NCBI GenBank assembly: GCA_001312405.1
Contig: BBDR01000003.1
Coordinates: forward strand, 310,001-374,000
Direction: 5' to 3'
Length of the DNA: 64,000 nt
Source: Clostridium sp. NkU-1
Lineage (GTDB): Bacteria > Bacillota_A > Clostridia > Lachnospirales > Lachnospiraceae
In this document: positions 10,715 through 21,564 of the stretch, piece by piece
Numbering within the stretch: the stretch's first letter is position 1
How the letters are laid out: the number at the start of each line of letters is the position of its first letter
The notes under the pieces: model-generated
Seen by the model: the letters and a program-made list of their open reading frames with translations, nothing else
Told to the model about the DNA's origin: nothing
The model's database searches: none
Position numbers and translations under genes: made by a program

Positions 10715-12298
10715 AAAGGGATTGCTGCTTACGGCGGGAAGCATTTTCTTTCTTGCCTTTCTTTTTATAAAAACCTATGAGGAAACCATTGTGGGGATTC
10801 CATCACCGGAATTTGAGGCAGTCCGCCGCTTTTACTGGTGGCTGATCGTGTTTGGCTGTGGATTTCTGGCTTGCCTGGGAGCGGCCTTGTGGATAATTAA
10901 GACTCCAACCTTTTTTTTGTTTCCTGGGACAGTGGTGATTCTGGGCCTGTTTTATATGCTGGTTCTGACTCCCTTTTCAACGCCTGATGAGGCGGCTCAT
11001 TTTACCAGTGCTTACCGGCTCTCCAGCCAGCTTATGGGAAAACCGGCGGTGGCAGATGATACCTTTCTTTCCCATGCAACAGAGGAGGAGAAAGAGAGGA
11101 TTAGCCGTGGGGCCAATGTTCTGGTGCGGAGTGGCGATGATGTGGCCGGGCTTTATACCAGTGTGGGGCGTACCACATACAACCTGGTACTTAAGGAGAT
11201 GTTTTCCCTTGATAAGAGCCAGGGTATGACGGTCCGCTATGAAATACCAGTGAATACCACGCCGGTTGTTTACCTTCCCCAGACCCTTGGGATCTGCCTT
11301 GCCAGACTGCTCCATTTGGGATACATTCCTTTGGTATATCTTGGCAGGCTGTTCAATCTTCTGGCTTTTGCAGGTATGACGGCCCTGGCTGTCAGGATCA
11401 TGCCCTTTAAAAAAGAACTGCTCATGGCGGTATCGTGCCTTCCCATGACCCTTCATCTGGCAGCTTCCTTTTCTTATGATGCGGCTTTTATCGGTCTGTC
11501 CATGCTGTTTCTGGCCTGGTGTTTTTATCTGGCCTTTGAGAAGGAGAAGGTGACCGGAAAGGATACGGTTCTTCTGGCCCTTTTGCTGATTCTTCTGGAA
11601 CCTGGAAAAATCGTTTATCTGCCGGTAGCCGGGATCTGCCTGTTTATTCCCTCTTCCAAATTTAAGTCCAAAAAGGATTACTGGATCTCTGTCATAGGCG
11701 TCATAACCGCTGTCATTGTTGCAGTGTTTCTGGTAAACCGTCTGGTCCTTTCTGCGTGGGCGACTACTACAGAAAGCTATGTGGGTTGGAGTGAAGCGGC
11801 AGGGTATACGCTTAAAGATGTGTGGGAGCACCCCTATCGTATTTTTCAGGTATATTATGAGACCCTTGTGACTCAGTTTGATTATTACCTGACTACCATG
11901 CTGGGAGGATTTCTGGGCAATTTGGATCCTAACCTGACGGTGCCTCCGTTCTGCCTCTCGATCCTGTGGTATGTGCTCTTTGTCAGTGCGATAAGGAGGG
12001 AAGGGGAAGAGGCCCCCTTGTCAGGCGGACAGAAGCTTTGGATGGTTTTTCTGGTGTTTTTAAGCACCTGCCTGGTTCTGGCTTCCATGCTTTTAGGCTG
12101 GACGCAAGGGAGCTTACCTATATTACAGGCGTACAGGGACGGTATTTTATTCCTCTGCTTCCCCTTGTGCTGCTGGTGTTATTTGACAAACGCCTGGTAA
12201 TAAACCTGGATTTAAGGAAAAGCGCATGGTATCTGGAATGCTTTGTGAGCATTTATGCCCTGATACGCATCTGTTCCACGGCGTGTCTGCGCTATTGA
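10695..12298 (+). CDS. DUF2142 multi-spanning membrane protein (apparent frameshift)
   Basis: This large polytopic protein of about 530 residues starts at GTG 10695, which has AAGGAGGAAGG upstream. The motif TPFSTPDEAAHFTSAYRLS in the first large loop is the DUF2142 signature, placed like the acidic catalytic loop of GT-C enzymes, so a polyprenyl-sugar-using glycosyltransferase is a reasonable inference. The true C-terminus (ITGVQGRYFIPLLPLVLLVLF) is in another frame after a break near 12105. Confidence 0.78.
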
Positions 12299-12412
12299 TT
12301 CCCGGGAAGGCAATTAACCAAAGTCAAGCCCGCCTGACCTTGGCGGCTGTCCGCAGGGGTGAAGGCTCCGCGGTTGCTTGCGGAGTATTTAACTGGAAGG
12401 TAGGAATTTGCA

Positions 12413-13377
12413 ATGGAAGAAAAAAAGGCAGGAAAAGACCGTTGATGTGATCATTCCCGTATATAAGCCGGATGAGAAGCTAAAGCTTTTGCTGAGACGG
12501 CTGGGAGAACAGTCATACCCCATCCGGCGGATCATCGTCATGAACACGGAACGGTCTTATTGGAGGGAAGAGGAATATGGCTGGGTTCCCAATCTGGAAG
12601 TACATCATGTGACAAAAGAAGAATTTGACCATGGCGGCACCAGGAACCAGGGAGCCGGTTACTCTGAGGCGGATATTATGGTATTTATGACTGATGACGC
12701 AGTTCCGGCTGATGGGAATTTAATAGGAGCGCTGGTAAAGGGTCTTGACCAGACTGGTAAGGACGGGGAAAAGGTGGTCATGGCCTATGGAAGGCAGCTG
12801 CCGAATCCTGACTGCGCCCTGGCAGAGCAGTATACCCGTTCCTTTAATTACCCGGAGCAAAGCAGGGTAAAAACAGGCAGGGATCTAAAGGAGCTGGGAA
12901 TCAAGACCTTTTTTTTGCCTCTAACGTCTGCTGCGCCTATGACCGGGCGGCATTTTTGGAGACAGGCGGATTTATCAGGCGGACTATTTTTAATGAGGAC
13001 ATGATTTATGCGGGAAATGCGGTAAGACACCGGGGGCGGGCGGTTGCTACGCAGCCGGGGCAAAAGTGTACCATTCCCACAATTACGGCTGTATAGCCCA
13101 GTTTAAGCGGAATTTTGACCTGGCGGTATCCCAGGCGGACCACCCGGAGGTGTTTGAGGGAATCCGCTCGGAAGGTGAGGGAATCCGTCTTGTGAAAAAG
13201 ACCTGTGCCTGGCTTGTAAAGGAAGGGAAGCCATGGCTTGTTCCCGGAGTGATTGTAAAAAGCGGTTTTAAATACATGGGATATCTTATGGGAAAGCGGT
13301 ACCGCAGCCTGCCAACGGGGCTGGTCTTAAGCTTTACCATGAACAGGGAATATTGGAAAAAAAAGATAAAACAATGA
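12413..13377 (+). CDS. GT2 rhamnosyltransferase-like protein (apparent frameshifts)
   Basis: This family 2 glycosyltransferase has VDVIIPVYKPDEKL, the acceptor-loop motif FDHGGTRNQGA and FMTDDAVPAD (DxD-like), the combination typical of RgpB/RfbF-like rhamnosyltransferases. The likely start is ATG 12413, giving MEEKRQEKTVDV if the following seven-A run is read as six; a TTG at 12408 stays in frame without a correction. Other breaks are at the T8 run near 12910 (restoring SNVCCAYDRAAF) and near 13050. It is the last gene of the 6.8-13.4 kb operon. Confidence 0.8.
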
Positions 13378-13383
13378 GAAAAG

Positions 13384-13397
13384 CAGTCCGGTAAAAA
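13384..13397 (+). repeat. 14-bp direct repeat, left copy
   Basis: CAGTCCGGTAAAAA occurs here just after the glycosyltransferase stop and again at 14694-14707, bracketing the serine hydrolase gene. In the right copy the sequence is half of a complete terminator stem. Confidence 0.6.
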
Positions 13398-13437
13398 GCC
13401 GGCACTCCTGCTGCAAAAAAATTCATGATGAGATAAG

Positions 13438-13474
13438 AGCACTGTATAGTGGTCATAAATATCCAGTGCTTTTA
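13438..13474. terminator. Hairpin with T-rich tail between convergent genes
   Basis: AGCACTG (13438-13444) pairs with CAGTGCT (13464-13470), followed by TTTTA on the + strand. A second stem, AAATAGGC/GCCTATTT with a T tail, lies at 13497-13530. Either could end transcription from the left operon or from the serine hydrolase. Confidence 0.45.
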
Positions 13475-13592
13475 TATACTCCATAAATATGCAAAGAAAT
13501 AGGCCCAAGATATGCTTTGAGCCTATTTTTGTATTATATGGATATTACGGAATGGGCCAATTTATCATGCGGCAAATGGGGATCCATCATAC

Positions 13593-14570
13593 TCAATCCT
13601 CAAATATTGGTTCAATGTGCTCCATAATAAACCCTATCCTGTCCTTAGGGTCCGGCATAAATAGGGAAGCGATAGAAACCACCATTTTTTTTCTTTGTAT
13701 TGACGTAAATTACATTTCCACCGTCTCCCAAGGCCCCGTAGATATGCTCTTTATCATTAATAATCCACCACAGGTAGCCATAAGACAGCCGGTCCAGCCT
13801 GATGTGCTCCTTTGTGCTTGTTTCTATCCACTTTTCCGGTATAATTTGTTTATTTTCCCATATTCCGCCATTTAGGTATAATTGACCTATTTTTGCCATA
13901 TCCCCAGGTGTCAGGAAAAGTCCCCAGCTTGCCGTGTTTATCCCTTGGGGGTCAACAACCCAGCCACTGGTGTTTTATCATTCATAGCGGCGATATGCTC
14001 CTCTTTATTACCCAGCACCACATTGCGGGGAACATTGATTCCCAGTGGCGTGAATAAATATTCCATAGCGAAATCAAGCACCGGCTGACCCGTGGCTTTT
14101 ACAAGAATGCCAGACAGGATGTGGGTTCCTATGATGGCAGAATACATAAATTTTCCTGTAGGTTTCTCGCCTCCCAATAAGTCAAGGGCGGCTTTTACCC
14201 AGTTATCGCTTGCGAAAAACTCCTCGTATGGCTCAGACTCATATTTATATGAGGCCGTCATGGTAAGCAAATTTTTAAGCGTAACGCCCTGTATTGTTTT
14301 TTTCACCTGTTTTAACAATGTAATCCGGGAAAAAGTCCAATACCTTCTGATCCACACTTTTGATATGGCCTTTATCAATGGCGATACCAATTAATGCGGA
14401 AAAAAACGCTCTTTGTCACCGAATATATATGAAGGGCGTTATGGGCGGTATATCCATTAAAGTAGTTTTCATATAGCTTTATGCCATTTTTTTGTACAAC
14501 AATGCCTGCGATATTATGATAGTCACTGTTTATCGTCTTTTCAAGCTCTTTCATTTTTTTCTTGATTCAT
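13593..14570 (-). CDS. Serine hydrolase, beta-lactamase class C/PBP4* family (apparent frameshifts)
   Basis: This is a penicillin-binding-protein-like serine hydrolase (beta-lactamase-related family). The catalytic SxxK is SVTK in HIYSVTKSVFSALIG. The second motif appears as FMYSAIIG where YSN is more usual, and GALGDGGNVIYV matches the third-motif region. No secretion signal or lipobox is visible, so it may be cytoplasmic or a different esterase. AGGAGG precedes the ATG at 14570. Breaks are at the A runs near 14555, 14400 and 14305, near 13920, and at the A8 run near 13687; joined length is about 325 residues. It lies between direct repeats and looks AT-richer than its neighbours. Confidence 0.72.
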
Positions 14571-14693
14571 ATAATTTCCTCCTTTAGGTTATAAAGGATA
14601 TCCTTAATATAAAGAATAGGTCCATTAAAAATGATTTGCAAGAACTATTTTTAAATATTTTAAATTATCAGCCATATGCTACAACCTTTCTGT

Positions 14694-14720
14694 CAGTCCG
14701 GTAAAAAAACGGACTGTTTT
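14694..14720 (+). terminator. Orphan + strand terminator containing the right 14-bp direct repeat
   Basis: CAGTCCG (14694-14700) pairs with CGGACTG (14710-14716), followed by TTTT. It points along the + strand, but the nearest gene on its left is on the minus strand. It therefore looks like the displaced terminator of the operon ending at 13377. Confidence 0.65.
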
Positions 14721-14785
14721 CCGTTTATTTTTTTCTTAACGATTTAGTATAATGATGATAGTGCCATATGAAAAAGGGGATAACC

Positions 14786-15827
14786 ATGGATAACAGAAAG
14801 AAAAGCCTGCTGCTGCTGGTTCTGGGAGGATTGTTCAGTATCGTGTTTCTTACGCTTTTGACCACCTCCTTTTACGGATATGTATTAAAAAAAGATCGGA
14901 GTTGAACATGCGGAAAATACCAGGACCTACCGGTATCATTATGTCATGATCATCGATAACCTGGATTCCCAGTTCTGGAATGACGTGTATGAAAGTGTAA
15001 GGAAAGAAGCCGCCTTACACGATGCTTATGTAGAGCTTAAGGGAAGGAACCAGTCGTCAAAATATACTGCCGTGGATTTTATGGATATGAGCATAGCGGC
15101 AAAGGTAGACGGGATCCTGCTGGAATTTACGGGAGAGGATAAGCTGGAGGAACGGATCAATGAAGCGGCTGCAAAAGGAATTCCTGTGGTCACCATATTA
15201 AATGATGCACCTGCCACGGACCGGAAAAGCTACGTTGGAATCAATTCCTATGAGCTGGGACAGGAGTACGGAAATCAGATTTTAAAGATTTTACCCCGGG
15301 ATTCCCGGAAGGCCAGAGTGATGATGCTCCTTCATGACAATTCCATTGACAGCAACCAGTCCCAGATTTTTAATCAGATCAATAACCGGATGGTCACTTC
15401 AAAAGAAACTGCAAACCGTATTAAGGTGGAAGAGATCAAGATCCCATCCGGCCGGGCATTTGAAGCTGAGGAAATAGTGCGCAGCTTATTCCAGAATCCC
15501 CAGGGTCCTGCGGACATCATTGTCTGCATGGATGAGGTGGATACGGAGGCAGTGTATCAGGCGGTCATCGATTATAACAGTGTAGGCAAGACCCAGGTCA
15601 TCGGCTACTATAAATCAAGGGCAGCCTTGGAGGCGGTGAGAAAAGGGACCATGGCCATGACTCTTTACATTGACACCAGGCAAATGGGAAAATTCAGCGT
15701 ACAGGCCCTTACCGAGTCCATACACGATGGGAGGACCAATTCCTTTTACAGTGTGGACTTACAGTTTGTAACAAAGGAAAATGCGTCAGATTTCCTAAGT
15801 AATCAGGGGAGCGGCCATGAAAAATAA
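14786..15827 (+). CDS. Membrane-anchored sugar-binding protein (sensor partner; apparent frameshift)
   Basis: This is a periplasmic-binding-protein-like domain (type 1 fold, Peripla_BP_4 group) held by one N-terminal helix (LLLLVLGGLFSIVFLTLL). YHYVMIIDNLDSQFWNDVYESV, VDGILLEFTG, IPVVTILNDAP and GINSYELGQEYG match XylF/RbsB-like proteins. The uncleaved anchor and the position directly before a LytS-like kinase match the XylFII-LytS-YesN arrangement known from clostridia, in which the binding protein presents sugar to the kinase. Read as six, the A7 run near 14890 joins the anchor to the domain. The stop overlaps the kinase start. Confidence 0.8.
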
Positions 15828-17328
15828 ATGGGAACACCTTTGGGAAAACCTGCCGATTGCCCGCAAGCTGTTTTTAGAAATTGCGGTGACGGCAGTCACG
15901 CTGTTTGCAAGCAATTTATTCATTTACGCCCAGATCAACCAGATGGTAGAACGTATGAATTCTGTATACATAAGCAATGTGAACCTCAATGAGCTGTCGG
16001 AGGTTCTTTCCGATGTGCAGAATTTCATGTACAAATATTTGCAGGTAAAGGATTCCGAATCCTTGACCGATTATTACCGGGCAGAACAGGATTACAGGAA
16101 GCTGCTAGAGGGGCTTAATGTTACTGTAACTGATAATCAGATTCAGATCCTGGAAAAAAACATCCGCAACATGTCGGACAGCTATCTGGCTGTTACAGAT
16201 GAGACCGTACAGGCAAAGCGCGGGCAGAATGTGGAAAAATACAAAAGCTCTTACGAATCAGCCCTAAAGCTCTATCGGTTCATCAACCGTGACATTTCCG
16301 TCTTAAACAGCCGGCAGTTTAAAAATAATTCTGCCAGCTACCAGACCCTGCAGGCTGCCCTTCAATATCTGGAGGTCATAAGTACTGTGATTTTAATGAT
16401 CGTGATGGTCATAAGCCTGACAGTCATGATGATGATGACGAAGGATATCGTCACCCCTCTTACCAATCTGGCCCATACGGCAAAGCTGGTGGGACAGGGC
16501 AATTTCCACGTAAAGGTACCGTCTATGGGAACAGGGGATGAGCTGGGGATTGTGACCGGAACATTTAATCAGATGGTGGACAGTCTGGACGAGTATGTGA
16601 ATAAAATTAAAGAGAGCGCGGAAAAAGAGCAGGAGATGAAGGAACGGGAGCTTTTAATGGAAAACCATTTAAAAGAAGCCCAGTTAAAATATCTCCAGTC
16701 TCAGATCAACCCCCACTTTCTTTTTAATTCCTTAAACGCAGGGGTTCAGCTGGCCATGATGGAGGATGCAGAGAAGACCTCGGTATTTATGGAAAAAAAT
16801 GGCTGACTTTTTCCGTTATAATGTGAAAAAGGGTTCAAGGGATGCCACCATACGTGAAGAGGTGGAGGCAGCTGAGAACTACGTTTATATATTAAATGTC
16901 CGTTTTGCAGGGGATATCCGCTACCAGTCCAGGATTGATGAGGAGGCAATGGATTTTTCCATTCCAAGCATGATTTTGCAGCCCCTGGTGGAGAATGCGG
17001 TGAACCATGGAATCCGGAATATTGAGCGGCCGGGAGAAATTTATCTGACCGTGGAGAACCAGGAGGAGAATATAGAGATCCGCATCAGGACAACGGGGCC
17101 GGAATGGAAAAGGAAGCCCTTGACAGGATCTGCGCCGGAGGCCAGGCTGCAGAGGGAGCGGTATCTACCGGGATCGGCATTCACAATGTTATTACCCGGC
17201 TGGAGCTTTATTATAATGCCGGCGGTATTTTTCATATGTTCAGCGAGGGGAAAGATAAAGGAACCACTGTGGTATTAAGGATTCCAAAAAGAGGGGGAGA
17301 TGTACATGTTTCGCATACTGGTAGCTGA
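15817..17328 (+). CDS. LytS/YesM-type sensor histidine kinase (apparent frameshifts)
   Basis: This is a two-component sensor kinase. It has a first membrane helix (about residues 18-38), an extracytoplasmic helical region, a second helix (about 188-208), a HAMP domain (TKDIVTPLTNLAHTAKLVGQGNFHVKVP), then the His_kinase domain with QINPHFLFNSLNA (phosphorylated His) and HATPase motifs VENAVNHGIRN and STGIGIHNVITRLELYYN. The break at A7 near 16795 restores FMEKMADFFRYNVKKG; another near 17090 restores DNGAGME. It overlaps the binding protein before it and the response regulator after it. It probably reports sugar bound by the anchored protein. Confidence 0.85.
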
Positions 17329-18888
17329 TGATGAGGGAATCATGCTGGAATCCATCAGTCATATTATAAAGTCCAACTTCGGCAGCGATTGTGAGATCGC
17401 CTGTGTCAAGACAGGGAGAGCGGTGGTTGAGCAGGCCGGTTCCTTCCGGCCGGATATTGCATTTGTGGATATCCAGATGCCTGGATTAAACGGGATTCAG
17501 GCAATCAGGGAGGTGCGCAAATTCAATTCTTCGGTTGTATTCATTATCATAACAGCCTATGATAAATTTTCTTATGCCCAGGAGGCGGTGAACTTAGGGT
17601 CATGGAGTTTATTACGAAGCCGGTCAATAAAAAAAAGATACTGGATGTATGCGTAAAGGCCATGCATCAGGTAGAAGAGGCAAGGCAGAAGCTGAGCGAT
17701 GACTTAAAGATCAGGGAAAAGCTTGAGATCGTAATTCCCATGATCGAGAGCGGGTTCATCTACAATGTGCTCCAGGATGACCTGGAGCTTTCGGGGAACG
17801 GATATATTGAAATGCTGGACATAAAAAATCCTTATGGCTTTATGCTTGTCCTGGAATTCGGGGACAGCATTGAAGAAGGGACCATGACCAATGCCATAGG
17901 AGTCAGCGTCAAGGTAAACAAGTATTATTCCATGGTCAGAGAGATCGTAAAGGATTATTTTGACTGTGTTATGGGTCCTGCCATGGGAAACCGGCTGGTG
18001 CTCTTCCTTTCCTTTGAACGTGAAAAGGTCCGGTATGAGGAACGGGTGGAAATCATTACAAGGACCCGGAATATGATTCATAAGCTGGAAAGCACCACGG
18101 ACATTAAATGCAGGGGAGGGATCGGAGCCGTAAAGCCTTTGGAAGGGATCCGGGACTCCTATAAAGAAGCCTTAAAATCTGCGGGAAAGTGACAGCCATG
18201 TGGTGCATATCACGGACCTCCCAGCAGTGTCTGATTATGACGGGGAATATCCTCTGGACTTAGAAAACCAGTACCTTCAAAGGGGGATGAAGGCGGACCG
18301 GGAAGGCACCCTGGCCTGCGCAGGTGAATTCTTTGACTGGATGCTGGCTCATGACGGAAATGTCAGGTCTAATATTGAAATAAAGATACTGGAGCTGGTC
18401 ATGAGGCTTGAGAGACGGGCTTTTATGGCAGGGAGTGTCCGCTATGGCTTCCGTTACCGGGAAAACTATTTGGAGGAACTAAAGGAAGCAGCTGATACCG
18501 AAGCGCTTAGGCGCTGGTTCTTAAATAAGACAAGGGAGGTATGCGAAAACATCAGCACTTCCAGGGAAAAGCAATATGAAAATGTGGTTTCCAGGGTCAA
18601 AAGTTATATTGACGAGAATTACGCCAGGGAGCTTTCCCTTGATGATGTTTCCAGAATGGTTGACATAAGTCTTATTATTTCAGTAAATTATTCAAGCAGG
18701 AGGTGGGAGAGAATTTCATAGAATATGTAACCAGAACCAGGATTAAGAATGCCAGGCGTTTTCTGGAGGATTCCAGATACAGTATCAAGGAGGTGTGTAT
18801 CATGTCCGGCTACAGTGATCCCAATTATTTCAGCCGGATATTCAAAAAGTATGAAGGGATGACGCCAAGCGAGTATAGGGAGAGGTAA
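17306..18888 (+). CDS. Response regulator, CheY receiver plus AraC-type DNA-binding domain (apparent frameshifts)
   Basis: This YesN-like response regulator has a receiver domain starting FRILVADDEGIMLES, with the phosphorylated Asp in DIAFVDIQMPG and the conserved Lys in FITKPVNKKK. A long middle region follows, and the C-terminal AraC/XylS helix-turn-helix pair ends GYSDPNYFSRIFKKYEGMTPSEYR. I chose ATG 17306, six bases after GGGGGAG, over an ATG at 17300. Frame changes near 17597, 18185 and 18680 are needed for the roughly 525-residue protein. The sugar transporter genes downstream are the likely targets. Confidence 0.85.
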
Positions 18889-18893
18889 GCACT

Positions 18894-19949
18894 ATGAAAA
18901 TGGGTAGAGGGAGATTGTTACTGGTGATGGTACTCTGCTGTTTACTGGTGGCGGGGTGCAATAATGCCAAGGCAGAGACAGAGACTGAGGTTTCAGTAAA
19001 GGCAGGGGAGAGGCCCCTTCAGATCGGCTTAAGCATTGATTCCTTTGTGATCGAGCGGTGGATCAGGGACCGGGATGTTTTTGTATCAGCCGCAAAGGAA
19101 CTGGGGGCAGAGGTTAATGTGCAAAATGCCAATGGGGATGTGAACGAGCAGATCGAGCAGATCAAGTATTTCATAAAAAAAGCAGATGGATGTGATCGTG
19201 GTGGTGGCAGGAGACTGTGAAGCCTTATCCGATGTCATGAAAAAGGCAAAGGAGGCCGGGATTAAGACCTTGAGCTATGACCGGCTGATCCAGAATGCGG
19301 ACTGTGATATGTACATATCCTTTGATAACAGGGAGGTCGGAATACTTATGGCGGAAAGCCTGGTAAGAGACATACCTGATGGAGGCAAGATATTCATGAT
19401 CCAGGGCCCTGAATCAGATCATAATGTAGCAATGATCCGGGAGGGCTTTGAATCCGTAATACAGGGAAAAAAATCTGGAGGTGGTTTACAAAAGCAACTG
19501 TGAAGGCTGGCTTTCAGAGCATGCCTTTGACTATGCCAAGGAAGCGCTGGAAATGCATCCGGATGTGAAGGGGATCATGTGCGGCAATGATGATCTGGCG
19601 ACCCAGGTTTTCCGCGCCTTATCTGAGGACAGAATGGCAGGAACAGTCTGTCTGGTAGGCCAGGATGGGGATCTGATGGCCTGTCAGAGGATCGTGGAAG
19701 GAACCCAGAATATGACGGCCTTTAAATCCATAGAGGAAGAGGCAAGAATCGCAGCGGAATACGCAGTGAAGCTTGGCAAAGGGGAGCTTTTGGAAGGAAT
19801 TGAAAAAAAACATTGACGATGGAACCTATGATGTACCAAGCCTGGAGTTAAGGCCCTTGGCAGTGACCCGGGAAAATATGGATTCCGTCATCATTCAGGG
19901 AGGATTCCATGGAAAGGAAGACGTATACCTGAATGTGAAACAGCAGTAG
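18894..19949 (+). CDS. Sugar-binding lipoprotein, type 1 periplasmic-binding fold (apparent frameshifts)
   Basis: This lipoprotein has signal peptide LLLVMVLCCLLVAGC with the lipobox Cys near residue 22. The mature part resembles XylF/ChvE: LQIGLSIDSFVIERWIRDRDVF, DVIVVVAGDCEALSDV, IKTLSYDRLI, GIMCGNDDLATQVF and LVGQDGDLMACQRI. Breaks are at A7 near 19180, A7 near 19470 and A8 near 19805, each restored by removing one A. It is the fourth gene of the sensor operon and ends in a strong terminator. Its natural transporter partner is probably the ChvE-GguAB system beyond the tryptophanase block. Confidence 0.82.
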
Positions 19950-19997
19950 AGTTTTTTGCATGAAAAAAGTCCTGAACATTCAGGGCTTTTTTTATTA
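19924..19997 (+). repeat. Left copy of a 70-bp imperfect direct repeat
   Basis: This stretch holds the last codons of the lipoprotein gene, its stop and its terminator. It is closely matched at 24342-24414, including the AATGT-AAACAGCAGTAG segment and the terminator. The two copies bracket tnaA, the symporter genes and lysR. Confidence 0.8.
19967..19993 (+). terminator. Rho-independent terminator of the sensor operon
   Basis: AAGTCCTGA (19967-19975) pairs with TCAGGGCTT (19980-19988) around the loop ACAT, followed by five or more T. Confidence 0.85.
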
Positions 19998-20062
19998 CGG
20001 GTATTATCGTTTTGGTTATATATCATAATAAAATTGTTGTGATGCCACTTTTTTTTAGTCAT

Positions 20063-20091
20063 TTTACAAAAGAATCAAATCATATTAAAAT
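20063..20091 (+). promoter_or_regulatory. Promoter of the tryptophanase gene
   Basis: TTTACA at 20063-20068, a 17-base spacer and TAAAAT at 20086-20091. The expected transcript starts near 20098, leaving a leader of about 43 bases. That is too short for a TnaC-type leader peptide, and none is seen. Confidence 0.65.
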
Positions 20092-20140
20092 AAGATTATA
20101 TTTAAAATATACATAAAAAAATAAAAGGAGAGAGAAAAAC

Positions 20141-21533
20141 ATGGCTGTAAAGTATATTCCAGAACCGTTCAGGATTAAAATGGTGGAGCGAATTAAAATG
20201 TTAACTCAAGAGGAGCGCATCGAAAAAAATCAAAGAAGCTAAGTTTAATTTATTTAGCCTAAAGGGCGAAGATGTCTATATTGACCTTTTAACCGATAGC
20301 GGAACCAATGCTATGAGTGATGGCCAATGGGCAGGCGTTATGAGAGGCGATGAAGCATACGCCGGTTCAGCCAGTTACTATAAATTATTTGATGCAGGCA
20401 AAGACATATTCGGTTATGATTTTATACAACCGGTTCACCAGGGCCGTGCCGGCGAAAAGGTGCTTTTTCCTATTTTCCTTTCCAAAGGTAAATTTGCCAT
20501 TTCCAATATGTTTTTTGATACAACAAGAGCCCATGTAGAGCTGGCTGGGGCCAGAGCCATTGACTGTGTGGTAGAGGAAGCGAAAAATCCTTCTGTAAGA
20601 GCTCCTTTTAAAGGAAATATGGATGTTGTTAAACTTGAGAAACTAATCAATGAACTGGGGGCTGAAAATGTTGGTCTTGTTGTAATGACCATTACGAACA
20701 ATTCAGCAGGAGGCCAGCCGGTATCCATGGCAAACATGAGAGAGGTATCAGAAATCTGTAAAAAGTATAATATTCCTCTTAATATTGATGCCGCCAGATA
20801 TGCTGAAAATGCCTTTTTCTTAAAACAGCGGGAAGAAGAATGCAAAAATATGTCCATAAAGGAAATTGTCAGGAAAATATTCAGCTATGGTGATATGTTT
20901 ACAATGTCCGCAAAAAAGGATACAATTGTAAACATCGGTGGTCTGATTGGAGTAAAGGATGGGAATTCACCAATTATATTAAAAATAAAAGCCAACTGCA
21001 TTTCATACGAAGGATTCTTTACTTATGGAGGACTTTCCGGACGTGATCTGGAAGCCCTGGCAATTGGGCTTTACGAAGGAATCGACGAAAACTTTTTAAG
21101 ATACCGCATCGGCCAGATGGAATACCTGGCAGCTAAATTAGATGATGCAGGAATCGCTTACCAATCACCGGTGGGCGGTCATGGAGTCTTTGTGGATGCA
21201 GCAGCATTTTTCCCCCACATCCCGTATAATGAATTCCCTGCACAGGTGCTTGCAATTGAGCTTTACAAAGAAGCTGGAATCCGTACCTGTGACATAGGCT
21301 CCTTTATGCTGGGCAACGATCCTGATACCGGGGAGCAGCTTCATTCTGAGTTTGAATTCACACGATTTGCGATTCCGCGCCGCGTTTATACACAGGCACA
21401 TATTGACATTATGGCTGATGCATTAATCGCAATCAAGGAAAGAGCGTCCGAAATCAAGCGGGGATACCGCATCACCTGGGAGCCGCCGATTTTACGTCAC
21501 TTCCAGGCATCTTTGGAACCCATCGAATATTAA
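20141..21533 (+). CDS. tnaA: Tryptophanase (apparent frameshift)
   Basis: This is L-tryptophan indole-lyase, a PLP enzyme that cleaves tryptophan to indole, pyruvate and ammonia. [65 protein letters not shown] and the lysine-containing MSAKKD match the tryptophanase/tyrosine phenol-lyase family. [10 protein letters not shown] and [16 protein letters not shown] favour tryptophanase over tyrosine phenol-lyase, which has VNLAGGQPVS. AAAGGAGAG precedes ATG 20141. The A7 run near 20225 breaks the frame; read as six it gives a 464-residue protein, normal length. It is followed by a sodium symporter that probably imports the amino acid. Confidence 0.9.
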
Positions 21534-21564
21534 GAATATATCCGACATTAGGGGGTATTTTACT

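Noticed and set aside
10977..11831. Long minus-strand open frame of 284 codons
   Set aside because: It lies opposite the conserved DUF2142 gene, has no ribosome site, and its composition (many His, Arg, Gln) is that of a shadow frame.
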